A stretch of 64,000 nt of DNA from Cupriavidus necator N-1 (GTDB lineage: Bacteria; Pseudomonadota; Gammaproteobacteria; Burkholderiales; Burkholderiaceae). The stretch covers positions 1-64,000 of the forward strand of contig NC_015727.1 in the NCBI RefSeq assembly GCF_000219215.1, given 5' to 3'. A model generated the notes under the pieces. The model saw nothing but the letters and a program-made list of their open reading frames with translations, did not search any database and had not been told where the DNA came from. Below are positions 35,678 through 44,688 of the stretch, piece after piece; positions within the stretch are counted from its first letter, which is position 1, and each line of letters starts with the position of its first letter. The position numbers and the translations under genes were made by a program.

Positions 35678-36588
35678 CAGTTGGCTCGTTGTGCAAGGGT
35701 GGTGGGGGCAGGCTGGCGTGCCAGCTCGATGAAGGCCCGTACGTAGTCGATGCCAGTATCTGCCTCGCGTGCCCCCAGGAAGATCTGCTTGGCGATACCG
35801 CGCGCGCCCAGCCGCACGGGCACCACGTCCATTTTGGCTGCGTATTCCTCGACCAGCCAGCGCGGTAGCGCGGCCACACCGCGCCCGCTGGCCACCATTT
35901 GCAGCATGATGTCGGTGGTTTCGATGGCTTTATGGCGCCTGGGTGTGACACCGGCTGGCAACAGGAACTGGTTGTAGATGTCCAGGCGCTCGATGTCCAC
36001 GGGGTAGCTGATGAGCACCTCCTGGGTCAGTTGCTGGGGCTTCACATAGGTCGCCGAAGCCAGCGCATGGCCTCTGGGCACGACAAGCACCTGCTCGTAG
36101 TCGAACACTGGTTCGAACTTCAGCCCCGGCTTGAACAGTGGGTCAGGCGTGACCAGCAGGTCGATCTCGTAGCCGAAGAGCGCGCCTATCCCACCAAACT
36201 GGAACTTCTGCTTGACGTCCACCTCCACATCGGGCCATGCAGCCAAATAGGGAGAAACCACTTTGAGCAGCCACTGGTAGCAAGGGTGGCATTCCATACC
36301 GATGCGCAGCGCTCCGCGTTCGCCCTGCGCAAATTGGCCCAAGCGCTCTTCGGCCAGGTCCAGTTGCGGCAGCACCCGGTTCGCCACCGCCAGCAGGTAT
36401 TGACCGGCCTGTGTCAGTCGCAGACTTCGCCCTTCGCGTAGCCAGACGTCGGTGCCCAGTTGCTGCTCCAGCTTTTTCATGCTGTGGCTTAGAGCCGATT
36501 GGGTCAGATTCAGCACGCCAGCGGCGGCCGTCAACGACCCTTGTTTCTCGACCTGCTGAACGATGCTGAGGTGAATACGCTCAAGCAT
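35677..36588 (-). CDS. metR: MetR-like LysR-family regulator
   Basis: A LysR protein of 303 residues with [23 protein letters not shown]. Its effector domain is close in pattern to MetR, the homocysteine-responsive regulator of methionine synthesis: [60 protein letters not shown] and [20 protein letters not shown] all have direct counterparts. It is divergent from an FMN reductase, mesX and mesD, with dyads overlapping its own start region. Very likely controls that module and itself. Confidence 0.88.
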   Translation of the reverse strand: MLERIHLSIVQQVEKQGSLTAAAGVLNLTQSALSHSMKKLEQQLGTDVWLREGRSLRLTQAGQYLLAVANRVLPQLDLAEERLGQFAQGERGALRIGMECHPCYQWLLKVVSPYLAAWPDVEVDVKQKFQFGGIGALFGYEIDLLVTPDPLFKPGLKFEPVFDYEQVLVVPRGHALASATYVKPQQLTQEVLISYPVDIERLDIYNQFLLPAGVTPRRHKAIETTDIMLQMVASGRGVAALPRWLVEEYAAKMDVVPVRLGARGIAKQIFLGAREADTGIDYVRAFIELARQPAPTTLAQRAN

Positions 36589-36589
36589 T

Positions 36590-36618
36590 TGAATGACTCA
36601 CATTCATGGATTTATGAA
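36590..36618. promoter_or_regulatory. Candidate MetR operator dyads
   Basis: TGAATG-N5-CATTCA (36590-36606) is a perfect dyad just upstream of the metR start. An overlapping one, TTCAT-N6-ATGAA, spans 36603-36618. The first resembles the MetR consensus half-sites TGAA / TTCA but with wider spacing. The position fits autoregulation and control of the divergent genes. Confidence 0.5.
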
Positions 36619-36727
36619 ATAAAACCATTTTACATCATGGATTGCCACCGATAGCATCCTCCCCATTGGCGCATGGGCCAAGCATCTGCAACTGCTGCAG
36701 GTGGTTTGCGTGATCCTCGAGCGCCGA

Positions 36728-36829
36728 ATGGCAGAAGACAGCAAACAACATACCGACCCAGTTCACGAAACCATACTGCTGCGCGCGCGCAAATTGCGAG
36801 GTCGCGGCGCCGCGCAGATCAATCCATGA
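36728..36829 (+). CDS. Possible 33-residue leader ORF
   Basis: ATG at 36728 opens a short basic peptide (MAEDSKQHTDPVHETILLRA, then RKLRGRG) whose TGA overlaps the start of the next gene as ATGA. The same frame stays open further upstream. There is no clear Shine-Dalgarno. Translational coupling or a leader role is possible; it may be chance. Confidence 0.3.
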   Translation: MAEDSKQHTDPVHETILLRARKLRGRGAAQINP

Positions 36830-37419
36830 AAGCAAAAATGACACATCCACTCCGTGTAGTAGCGGTTTCCGGTGGACTGCAACGCCCCTCCAAGTCCGCA
36901 TTCCTGGCAGAGCACCTGCTGGACCTGATCGCCGACGAAGTCCCATGCCAACAGCGCCTGATCGAAATGGGAGGGATTGCACCTCTGCTTGCTGGCGCGG
37001 TCTGGAGGTCCCAACTATCCGACACGGTGGAGCAGGAACTTGCAGCGGTCGAGCAAGCTGACGTGCTGGTTGTGGTAACCCCGGTTTTTCGCGGCTCCTA
37101 CACGGGACTGTTCAAGCACTTCTTCGACTTCATTCATCAGGACGCCCTGATCGACAAGCCCGTCCTGTTGGCTGCCACCGGCGGCAGCGAGCGCCACGCC
37201 TTGGTGATCGACCACCAACTGCGGCCGCTGTTCAGCTTCTTCCAGGCACGCACGTTGCCGTTGGGGATCTACGCGACCGACAAGGATTTCGTGGACTACT
37301 GTCTGCAGGACGAGGCCGTGATCGAGCGGGCCAGACTGGCTGTTCAACGGGCATTGCCGTTGGTCGAATTGGCGCGCCAGGCCAGGCCCTCTCTGGCCGA
37401 GGAAGTGGTTGTGGCCTGA
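36826..37419 (+). CDS. NADPH-dependent FMN reductase, MsuE-like
   Basis: A flavodoxin-fold reductase of 197 residues: RVVAVSGGLQRPSKSAFLAE at the N-terminus, then VLVVVTPVFRGSYTGLFKHF and LAATGGSERHALVIDHQLRP. The pattern matches the MsuE/SsuE group, which supplies reduced FMN to two-component flavin enzymes. Two starts are possible (36826 and 36838), both weakly served by ribosome-binding sites; 36826 overlaps the stop of a small upstream frame. Located between metR and mesX-mesD, it may provide reduced flavin to that system, which fits the reported oxygen dependence of MesD. Confidence 0.8.
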   Translation: MKAKMTHPLRVVAVSGGLQRPSKSAFLAEHLLDLIADEVPCQQRLIEMGGIAPLLAGAVWRSQLSDTVEQELAAVEQADVLVVVTPVFRGSYTGLFKHFFDFIHQDALIDKPVLLAATGGSERHALVIDHQLRPLFSFFQARTLPLGIYATDKDFVDYCLQDEAVIERARLAVQRALPLVELARQARPSLAEEVVVA

Positions 37420-37463
37420 AAAAAGAATCGTTTTTTTCTAAAAAATTAGGTCACTAGATCGCA

Positions 37464-38447
37464 ATGAACAACGAACTTACCTTTAAACTCAAGAGCATTT
37501 GTTTCGATGAAAACTATCACCCATCGGACAGCACGCGCATAACCACAAACTTTGCCAACCTGGCCCGGGGAAAGAGTCGGCAGCAGAACCTGCGCAACAC
37601 GCTGAGGATGATTGACAATCGCTTCAATGACTTGGCGCATTGGGACAATCCGACGGCAGATCGCTACTCTGTCGAACTCGAGATCATCTCCGTTGAGATG
37701 AATATTGATACCAAGAGCAGCAATGATGTATTTCCGTTGATCGAGATACTGAAAACCAGCATTCTCGACAAGAAAGCGAACAAACGCATTGACGGCATCG
37801 CGGGAAACAATTTCTCCTCCTACGTGCGCGATTACGATTTCAGCGTCTTACTTCCAGAGCACAACGTCAATCGACCGGATTTCAGCACGCCAGACAATTT
37901 TGGCGACTTGCATGGAAAGCTGTTCAAGCAATTTGCTAACTCAAGCACTTACAAGGAGTGCTTCAACAAGCCGCCTGTCATCTGTATCAGCGCCTCGACC
38001 AGCAAGACCTATCAGCGGACCGGGAACCAGCACCCCATATTGGGTGTCGAGTACCAACAGAATGAGCTGTCCTCGACCGACCAATACTTCGCAAAAATGG
38101 GGATGCAGGTTCGATTTTTCATGCCTCCGAATGGCGTCGCACCGTTGGCTTTCTACTTTCACGGCGACCTGCTGGGCGACTACACGAATCTCGAGTTGAT
38201 CGGCACCATCAGCACAATGGAAACCTTCCAGAAGATTTATCGTCCCGAAATTTACAACGCCAATTCTGCAGCAGGGAAACTCTATCAACCGAGCCTGAAG
38301 AACCAGGATTACTCGTTGACGCAGATTGTCTATGACCGGGAAGAACGCAGCCAGTTGGCTGTCAAACAGGGGAAGTTTGCGGAGGAACACTTCATCAAGC
38401 CGTACAAGGGCGTCCTTGAACAGTGGGCTGCCAATTCCTCGCTCTGA
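37464..38447 (+). CDS. mesX: DUF1852 protein MesX
   Basis: A 327-residue DUF1852 protein: FKLKSICFDENYHPSDSTRI, NFANLARGKSRQQNLRNTL, MIDNRFNDLAHWDNP, and VEYQQNELSSTDQYFAKMGM. This family accompanies core methionine synthases of the MesD type, and MesX has been reported as required for MesD activity. Its mechanism is not settled. The region before the ATG is AT-rich with a weak ribosome-binding site. It precedes mesD by 314 bp, with no recognisable gene, riboswitch or terminator between them. Codon use is less GC-biased than in neighbouring catabolic genes. Confidence 0.85.
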   Translation: MNNELTFKLKSICFDENYHPSDSTRITTNFANLARGKSRQQNLRNTLRMIDNRFNDLAHWDNPTADRYSVELEIISVEMNIDTKSSNDVFPLIEILKTSILDKKANKRIDGIAGNNFSSYVRDYDFSVLLPEHNVNRPDFSTPDNFGDLHGKLFKQFANSSTYKECFNKPPVICISASTSKTYQRTGNQHPILGVEYQQNELSSTDQYFAKMGMQVRFFMPPNGVAPLAFYFHGDLLGDYTNLELIGTISTMETFQKIYRPEIYNANSAAGKLYQPSLKNQDYSLTQIVYDREERSQLAVKQGKFAEEHFIKPYKGVLEQWAANSSL

Positions 38448-38761
38448 CGAGTCCAAATACACAGACCATTCTTCATGAAGAAGCTCTTGCGTAGCTCGGC
38501 GATCATGTCCGTCTCGCCCTCGCCATTTCGCCCCTACGATAAAACAGTGTCTCCATGTCTGAGTCGGGTTGGCGAACAGCGCGGACTTATTCCGACATCT
38601 CGTTGACCAAGCTCGCCGGAGCGAATATCACTGTGTCGCGGCACTCGCATCGGCGCTGCTTGCCGTCATGTCCCACATAACACGCCATCCCGTGGCTGCT
38701 TCGGCAAAACAGTCCCGAAGCACGTTCGTCACACCCATCATTGTTTGAAAGGAATCCTCAG
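38448..38761. other. mesX-mesD intergenic region
   Basis: A 314-bp gap. No terminator, riboswitch or coding frame recognised; AAAGGA near the end serves mesD. Confidence 0.4.
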
Positions 38762-39787
38762 ATGTTCGAAACCTCCATTGCCGGCAGCCTGCCGAAGCCC
38801 GCCTGGCTGGCTGAAACCAACAAGCTCTGGCCTCAGTGGAAGGCTGAAGGCGAGGCACTTCGCCAGGCCAAGGCCGATGCGACCCTGCTGTGGATCAAGG
38901 CCCAGGAAGACGCCGGCCTGGACATCGTGTGCGACGGCGAGCAATCGCGACAGCACTTCGTGCACGGTTTCCTTGAGCAAGTTGAAGGCATCGACTTCGA
39001 GAACAAGGTGAAGATGGGCATCCGCGACAACCGCTACGACGCGATGGTGCCGCAGGTGGTGTCGGCTCTGCGCCTGAAGGGCCGAGTACATGCCTTCGAG
39101 GCGCAGTTGGCGCGAGCGCACACGAAGAAGAAGCTGAAATTCACCCTGCCCGGCCCGATGACCCTCGTCGACACCGTAGCGGACCGCTTCTACGGCGACA
39201 AGGTCAAGATGGCCTTCGCTTTCGCCGAGTTGCTCAACCAGGAGGCCCTGGCGCTTCAGGCTGACGGCGTAGACATCATCCAGTTCGACGAGCCCGCCTT
39301 CAATGTCTACATGAAGGACGCCGCCGACTGGGGCGTGCAGGCGCTCGAGCGCGCGGCTCAGGGCTTGACCTGTACGACGGCGGTGCACATCTGCTACGGC
39401 TATGGCATTAAGGCCAATACCGACTGGAAGAGTACCCTGGGCGACGAATGGCGCCAGTATGAGGCGGTGTTCCCCGCACTTGCCCGCAGCAGCATCGATC
39501 AGGTGAGCCTGGAATGCATCCACTCCCATGTGCCGCCCGACCTGATGAGCCTGCTGGTCGGCAAGGACGTGCTGGTCGGCGTGATCGATGTGGCCAGCGA
39601 CGTGATCGAGACACCCGAGGAAGTGGCTGACACCATCGGCCGGGCGCTGGAGTACGTGCCGAAGGAGCGGCTGTTCCCGTGCACGAATTGCGGCCTGGCG
39701 CCGATGGCGCGGGACGTGGCGTGGCGCAAGCTGGAAGCACTGGCAGCAGGCACAAGGCTGGCAAAGGAGCGACTCACCACGGCGTGA
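38762..39787 (+). CDS. mesD: Folate-independent methionine synthase MesD (core MetE-like)
   Basis: A 341-residue protein corresponding only to the catalytic C-terminal barrel of MetE; full MetE is about 760 residues. It starts MFETSIAGSLPKPAWLAETN; substrate and metal segments are DGEQSRQHFVHGF, GPMTLVDTVADRFYGD, IIQFDEPAFNVYM, VHICYGYG (H209, C211: zinc ligands) and ERLFPCTNCGLAP (C307: zinc ligand). It methylates homocysteine without folate; the physiological methyl donor of MesD is unknown. Clear AAAGGA ribosome-binding site. Works with the preceding mesX. Confidence 0.87.
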   Translation: MFETSIAGSLPKPAWLAETNKLWPQWKAEGEALRQAKADATLLWIKAQEDAGLDIVCDGEQSRQHFVHGFLEQVEGIDFENKVKMGIRDNRYDAMVPQVVSALRLKGRVHAFEAQLARAHTKKKLKFTLPGPMTLVDTVADRFYGDKVKMAFAFAELLNQEALALQADGVDIIQFDEPAFNVYMKDAADWGVQALERAAQGLTCTTAVHICYGYGIKANTDWKSTLGDEWRQYEAVFPALARSSIDQVSLECIHSHVPPDLMSLLVGKDVLVGVIDVASDVIETPEEVADTIGRALEYVPKERLFPCTNCGLAPMARDVAWRKLEALAAGTRLAKERLTTA

Positions 39788-40214
39788 CGCACACTCGGTC
39801 GTTGCGCCCAGTCATCTTAGTCGCGCCTCCTACTGTGAGGGACCGGAATTAGCCGGACTGGGATTCCCAATGAATCAATGACTTAACAGCTAATTCCGTC
39901 GCGGCTCGGTCGTCTAAGAACCGGAATTAGCCGGACTGCCGTGAAAAGAAGCGCGAATTAACCGGACTGCTCCGCAGGCGCCCCTGGCGCGCATTTCGTA
40001 GACTCGAAGTTCAACCTGGTTATCGGTGCTCGTGCCCGGCACTGGCTCTTGCCGACCCAATGCCGTCCTTCAAGTTAGGAGCCTCGGGTGGCCGATCAGG
40101 GTGAATTACCCGCCGTTGCTTGGAGTGGCGCCTGCACTGGTAGATTGGCCGAGGCTACAGGCACCATCATGGTACGGGCCGCGCTGAAACTACGCGACCC
40201 GACTGGGTAAAGCA
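39788..40214. other. Intergenic region with IS-end-like repeats
   Basis: 427 bp without a gene. The first part holds the repeats listed at 39834-39970; nothing recognised in 39971-40214. Confidence 0.45.
39834..39970. repeat. Three spaced ~18-bp repeats, like the end of an IS21-type element
   Basis: The unit ACCGGAATTAGCCGGACTG occurs at 39842-39860 and 39920-39938, with a variant (GCGAATTAACCGGACTG) near 39953-39969 and a partial inverted copy around 39890-39897. The outermost copy is preceded by TGTGAGGG. Multiple terminal repeats starting with TGT are characteristic of IS21-family ends. No transposase is present, so this would be a solo end. Confidence 0.5.
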
Positions 40215-41729
40215 TTACTTTGCAGTGGGCATTGCGAACTCTGCGCCACGCGCGGTGTCGTTCGGCCACCGTTGCATGATGCTCTTCTGCCGGGTGTAGA
40301 ACCGCACGCCTTCTTCGCCGTAGGCGTGCATGTCGCCGAACAACGAGCGCTTCCAGCCACCAAAGCCGTGCCATGCCATCGGCACAGGGATGGGCACGTT
40401 GATGCCGACCATTCCCACTTCGATGCGGCGGCAAAATTCGCGGGCCACTTGCCCATCACGCGTATAGCACGCGACGCCATTACCGAACTCGTGTTCGTTG
40501 ATGAGCTTCACGGCTTGTGCGAAGTCATCCACTCGCACACACGACAGCACGGGGCCGAAGATCTCTTCCTTGTAGATGCGCATTTCGGGCGTTACGTTGT
40601 CGAACAGCGTGCCGCCAGTAAAGAACCCTTGTTCGTGTCCGGGCACCTTGTAGTTTCGGCCATCGACGACAAGCTTTGCCCCTTCTTCCACCCCTAGGGC
40701 AATGTAGTTCTCGATGCGTTCGAGCGCCTGGCCCGTGACGACCGGGCCCATTTCCGCGTCGGCCTCCATGCCGTTCTTGATGACCAGTTCGCGTGCTCTG
40801 GCTTCGAGCTTAGGCATGATCTTGTCGGCAACGTCGCCCACGAGCACTGCCACGGAGATGGCCATGCAGCGTTCGCCAGCGGAGCCATAGGCGGCGCCGA
40901 TCAATCCATCCAAGGCCTGGTCTATGTCTGCATCTGGCATCACCACCATGTGGTTCTTCGCACCGCCCAGTGCCTGAACACGCTTGCCGAGTCTCGCCCC
41001 GGTCTCGTAGATGTAGTTTGCAATCGGCGTGGACCCCACGAAGCTCACGGCCTTGACGTCACGGTGATGGAGCAGTGCGTCGACAACGGTCTTGTCGCCC
41101 TGAATGACGTTGAACACGCCATCCGGAAGTCCGGCTTCCTTAAGGAGGCGGGCCATGAAGAGCGATGCCGAAGGATCGCGCTCACTCGGCTTCAGAATGA
41201 AGCAGTTGCCGGTGGCGATCGCAACAGGGAACATCCAGCACGGCACCATGCAGGGGAAGTTGAACGGCGTGATTCCCGCGACAACGCCGAGAGGCTGGCG
41301 CAGCGTCCAGTTGTCCATGCCGGTCGACACCTGGTCCGTGAAGTCGCCCTTGAGCAGTTGAGGTACGCCGCAGGCAAATTCGATGATGTCGATGCCACGG
41401 CTGACTTCGCCTGCTGCATCGCTCAGCACCTTGCCGTGCTCGGCCGTGATGATCGCTGCAAGCTCGTCCTTGTGTTGGTTCATCAGTTCCAGGAACTTCA
41501 GCATCACCCGCGCCCGGCGAATGGGAGGCGTGTCCGCCCACTTGGGAAATGCAGCTACTGCCGAGGCCACCGCGGCGTCCACATCCTCGACGGTGCCCAG
41601 GCGAACTTGGCGTGCTACGGCGCCGGTGGCGGGATTGAACACCGCCTGCGCGCGCTTGCCATTGCCTTCATACGGCTCGCCGGAAACGTAATGAATTACC
41701 TCGGAGGGGCTGGTGTAGGGCGCAGTCAT
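40215..41729 (-). CDS. mmsA: CoA-acylating methylmalonate-semialdehyde dehydrogenase
   Basis: A 504-residue aldehyde dehydrogenase of the CoA-dependent MmsA branch. [35 protein letters not shown] and [11 protein letters not shown] (catalytic C288) are diagnostic. It converts methylmalonate semialdehyde or malonate semialdehyde to propionyl-CoA or acetyl-CoA with CO2 release, at the end of valine, inositol or beta-alanine breakdown. No mmsB or valine-pathway partner is adjacent. It is divergent from a LysR gene, which probably regulates it. Length and motifs are complete. Confidence 0.93.
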   Translation of the reverse strand: MTAPYTSPSEVIHYVSGEPYEGNGKRAQAVFNPATGAVARQVRLGTVEDVDAAVASAVAAFPKWADTPPIRRARVMLKFLELMNQHKDELAAIITAEHGKVLSDAAGEVSRGIDIIEFACGVPQLLKGDFTDQVSTGMDNWTLRQPLGVVAGITPFNFPCMVPCWMFPVAIATGNCFILKPSERDPSASLFMARLLKEAGLPDGVFNVIQGDKTVVDALLHHRDVKAVSFVGSTPIANYIYETGARLGKRVQALGGAKNHMVVMPDADIDQALDGLIGAAYGSAGERCMAISVAVLVGDVADKIMPKLEARARELVIKNGMEADAEMGPVVTGQALERIENYIALGVEEGAKLVVDGRNYKVPGHEQGFFTGGTLFDNVTPEMRIYKEEIFGPVLSCVRVDDFAQAVKLINEHEFGNGVACYTRDGQVAREFCRRIEVGMVGINVPIPVPMAWHGFGGWKRSLFGDMHAYGEEGVRFYTRQKSIMQRWPNDTARGAEFAMPTAK

Positions 41730-41913
41730 GGGCGTCTCCTGTCAGTTCTGGGCGGGGCGAAATTGCCCGCCGCGTTATCAATGTCTGGAGTGTATGGACC
41801 GGATAGCCCCCCGGGTAGTCGCCCGAGACCGAACTTACTGTTCAGGAAATTTGTCTGCTGCCATGCTATAGATACGAGATACGGCTGAGAAAATGTGCTG
41901 ATTACAGGGGTTA

Positions 41914-42882
41914 ATGATGGCTAAAGAGAAGGCTGAAGAACTTTGGGAGCACCTACATTGGCTCGTCGTACTGCAGCAGCAGGGCAGCTTTAGCAAAGCC
42001 GCCGCTCGTCTCGGCGTTAGTAAAGCATCCATGAGCCAGCACATCACGGATCTCGAGAAGGCGGCTGGCATTACCCTGGTTCAGAGGACCACGCGCAGCG
42101 CGAGCTTGACCGACGCCGGTCGGCAACTCGTGGAATCCATGCGCGGAGCATTCGAGCAGATCGCAACGGGATACGCCAATGTTCGCGATCTCGCCGGGGC
42201 ACCAAGAGGCTTCCTGCGCGTGACAGCGCCGGTGGCATTTGCAAGGCAGCAACTCGTTCCGCGTCTGCCAGACTTTCTGCGGAAGTATCCCCAAATTCAG
42301 CTAGAGCTGGACATGTCAGATCGCTTGCGGCCGTTGGCCCAAGAGGGCTTCGATATCGCCGTCAGACATACCTCCGCCCCACCGGAAACCCACGTCGCAT
42401 GGACGTTGGCGGCGACGCGCGCCGTTCTCGTAGCTAACCGAGCATACCTGCGTAGTCGAGGGGCGCCAGAGACGCCGCAGGCCCTCGTCGATCATGCGTG
42501 TCTCCACTATCCACGGCGACAAGGAACGACCACTTGGACGTTTGTCCCGCCCGTTGCCGGCTCCGTTGGAAGGTACGCTGATCCGGTGACAGTCCCGGTC
42601 ACTGGGCCACTGGCGGTGAACAACAGCGAAGCGCTGCGTGATGCCGCGATCGAAGGCTTAGGTATTGCACTATTGCCGGACTTCAGTGCGCAATCTGCCT
42701 TGGAAACCGGTCGCCTTGTCAAGGTCTTGCCGCAATGGCGCTCCACCGGCGCATTTGGCGACTGGCTCTACGCCATCCGACCTTACTCGGCACACGCCTC
42801 ACGTGTGTCGCAGGTGTTTGTGGACTACTTGCGCGAGACCTTCTCCGAAGGCTTTACGTCTACGCCACCCACGCTGATCTGA
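41914..42882 (+). CDS. LysR-family transcriptional regulator
   Basis: A 322-residue LysR protein: HTH QGSFSKAAARLGVSKASMSQ, linker FLRVTAPVAFARQQLVPRLP, effector domain with DMSDRLRPLAQEGFDIAVRH. This pattern belongs to the large group with divergently transcribed single targets. It shares a 184-bp gap with mmsA and is the likely regulator of that gene. Two adjacent ATG codons (41914, 41917) could both serve as start. Confidence 0.9.
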   Translation: MMAKEKAEELWEHLHWLVVLQQQGSFSKAAARLGVSKASMSQHITDLEKAAGITLVQRTTRSASLTDAGRQLVESMRGAFEQIATGYANVRDLAGAPRGFLRVTAPVAFARQQLVPRLPDFLRKYPQIQLELDMSDRLRPLAQEGFDIAVRHTSAPPETHVAWTLAATRAVLVANRAYLRSRGAPETPQALVDHACLHYPRRQGTTTWTFVPPVAGSVGRYADPVTVPVTGPLAVNNSEALRDAAIEGLGIALLPDFSAQSALETGRLVKVLPQWRSTGAFGDWLYAIRPYSAHASRVSQVFVDYLRETFSEGFTSTPPTLI

Positions 42883-43038
42883 GACGGAGAGAAATAAGTA
42901 ACCCATAAGCCATTTTTTGTCTTTTAGTTCAAAAAATATCAAGTTATAAATCATTGATTCAGGAATATCGATTACTTAAACTCATTTCAACTCAACCACA
43001 AAAGACCACGGCCGAAAAACGGTCGGGTACGGAGACAA

Positions 43039-44670
43039 ATGCTCGGTTCCGAACTCGTCATTCGAGCGCTCGCGCGCCGCGGTGTCACCACGATCTTCAG
43101 CCTGTCGGGCAACCAGATCATGCCGCTGTACGACGCCTGCATCGATGCCAACATCCGCATCGTGCATGTCCGGCATGAAGCCGCGGCTGTATTCATGGCC
43201 GATGCGTGGTCCCAGATCACGGGCGAGATTGGCGTTGCGATGCTCACGGCCGCGCCCGGAATCGCCAACGGCATTGCACCGTTGTACTCGGCATCCCAAG
43301 CGGAAAGCCCGATTTTGCTGCTCTCTGGTGACTCCCCTGTCTCGGAGGACGGAATGGGGGCATTTCAGGAGCTGGATCAAGTTGCGATGACCTCGCCTTT
43401 GACCAAGTGGTCGAAGCGAGTGACCGACGCGCGGACCTTGGTATCCGCGGTCGATACAGCGATTTCCGCGGCGATGGCAGACCGCCGCGGCCCGGTTCAT
43501 TTGGCGCTTCCCTTCGATTTGATGACTCGCGAATCCGGCGTCGATGTATTGCCGGACCGGATTCCGGATGTTGCGCCGGTGGTGCCGGCGAGCGCGGCAG
43601 TCGAATCCATCTCGCAACTGCTTGGCCAGGCGCGTCGACCACTGATCCTGGTGGGTCCGTCATTGTGTCGCGGGGCGGGAAAGGCCTCGTTGCGCGTCGC
43701 TAGCCAGACCTTGAGTGCGCCGATTGTGTCGATGGAGAGCCCCCGCGGCCTGCGCGATCCATCGCTCGGTGCGATCGCCGAAGTAGTCGCTGAGTCGGAC
43801 CTGATCGTGTTGCTGGGAAAACGGCTTGATTTCACGACCGGCTTCGGGCGTGAAAACGTGTTCGGCAAAGCAGCGCGGATCGTCGTCATCGATGCGGACG
43901 TCGACATGATCCGTCGCGCAGAGCGACTTCTCGGCGATCGCCTGGCTGCGCGCTGCTTTGCAGATGTTTCGGTCGCGCTGAATGCCCTGAAGTCGGCCGC
44001 TCGACAGCCCGCCTGCGATAGGGGTGCGTGGATGGAGCGTGTCGCGGCAGCAAGTCTCGAACGCGGCATCCCGGCTCCCGCAACTACCCCGAGCATTCAT
44101 CCACGCGTACTTTGCGAGACGGTCGACACTTTCCTGCGCGAGGTCCCGTCGCCTGTTCTGGTTTGCGATGGCGGTGAATTCGGTCAATGGGCGCAGGCCT
44201 ACTGCAGCGCCCCGGCGCGGATCATCAATGGTATGTCAGGAGCAATCGGCGGCGGCATCTGCTACGCCATCGCGGCGAAGATTGCTCGGCCCGAGTCTAC
44301 GGTGGTGCTGCTGATGGGCGATGGCACCGCTGGTTTCCATCTTTCCGAATTCGATACGGCAGTGCGCGAACAAGCCGCTGTCGTGGCGGTAGTCGGCAAC
44401 GATTTGCGCTGGAACGCCGAACACGTGATTCAGCAACGGACCTACGGCGAGGACCGCTTGATTGGCTGCTCGTTGAGCGCAACGGCTCGCTATGACGCGG
44501 CCGTGGCTGGCCTGGGCGGATTCGGTACCTTGGTGGAGCGCCTCGACGAGATGGCGCCCGCCCTTAAGGCCGCAGTCGACAGCCAACAGCCTGCTTGCAT
44601 CAACGTTCAGATGGAAGGACATCCTGCGCCGATCTTCGCGCGCAACCAGGTTGGCGCGTCAGCGCATTGA
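43039..44670 (+). CDS. ThDP-dependent enzyme, acetolactate synthase-like
   Basis: A 543-residue protein with all three ThDP-enzyme domains. The cofactor-activating glutamate is E47 in VRHEAAAVFMADAW; the ThDP/Mg motif starts at MGDGTAGFHLSEFD and ends GNDLRWNAE, with Asn-Asp where acetolactate synthase has Asn-Asn. Family reactions are decarboxylation or carboligation of 2-oxo acids. Preceded by GGAGAC and an AT-rich promoter stretch. First gene of the eight-gene run to 50350. As the only C-C bond enzyme of that run, it may cleave the 2-oxo acid formed after oxidation and hydration steps. Not a housekeeping IlvB, since no small subunit is present. Confidence 0.83.
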   Translation: MLGSELVIRALARRGVTTIFSLSGNQIMPLYDACIDANIRIVHVRHEAAAVFMADAWSQITGEIGVAMLTAAPGIANGIAPLYSASQAESPILLLSGDSPVSEDGMGAFQELDQVAMTSPLTKWSKRVTDARTLVSAVDTAISAAMADRRGPVHLALPFDLMTRESGVDVLPDRIPDVAPVVPASAAVESISQLLGQARRPLILVGPSLCRGAGKASLRVASQTLSAPIVSMESPRGLRDPSLGAIAEVVAESDLIVLLGKRLDFTTGFGRENVFGKAARIVVIDADVDMIRRAERLLGDRLAARCFADVSVALNALKSAARQPACDRGAWMERVAAASLERGIPAPATTPSIHPRVLCETVDTFLREVPSPVLVCDGGEFGQWAQAYCSAPARIINGMSGAIGGGICYAIAAKIARPESTVVLLMGDGTAGFHLSEFDTAVREQAAVVAVVGNDLRWNAEHVIQQRTYGEDRLIGCSLSATARYDAAVAGLGGFGTLVERLDEMAPALKAAVDSQQPACINVQMEGHPAPIFARNQVGASAH

Positions 44671-44688
44671 GTGAAACGGGAGAAAGTG

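Noticed and set aside
38448..38761. Riboswitch upstream of mesD (SAM or SAH type)
   Set aside because: No conserved core pattern or terminator hairpin recognised by eye; a covariance-model search would be needed.
43039..44670. Acetolactate synthase of branched-chain amino-acid synthesis
   Set aside because: No regulatory small subunit or ilvC follows, and the operon context is catabolic.
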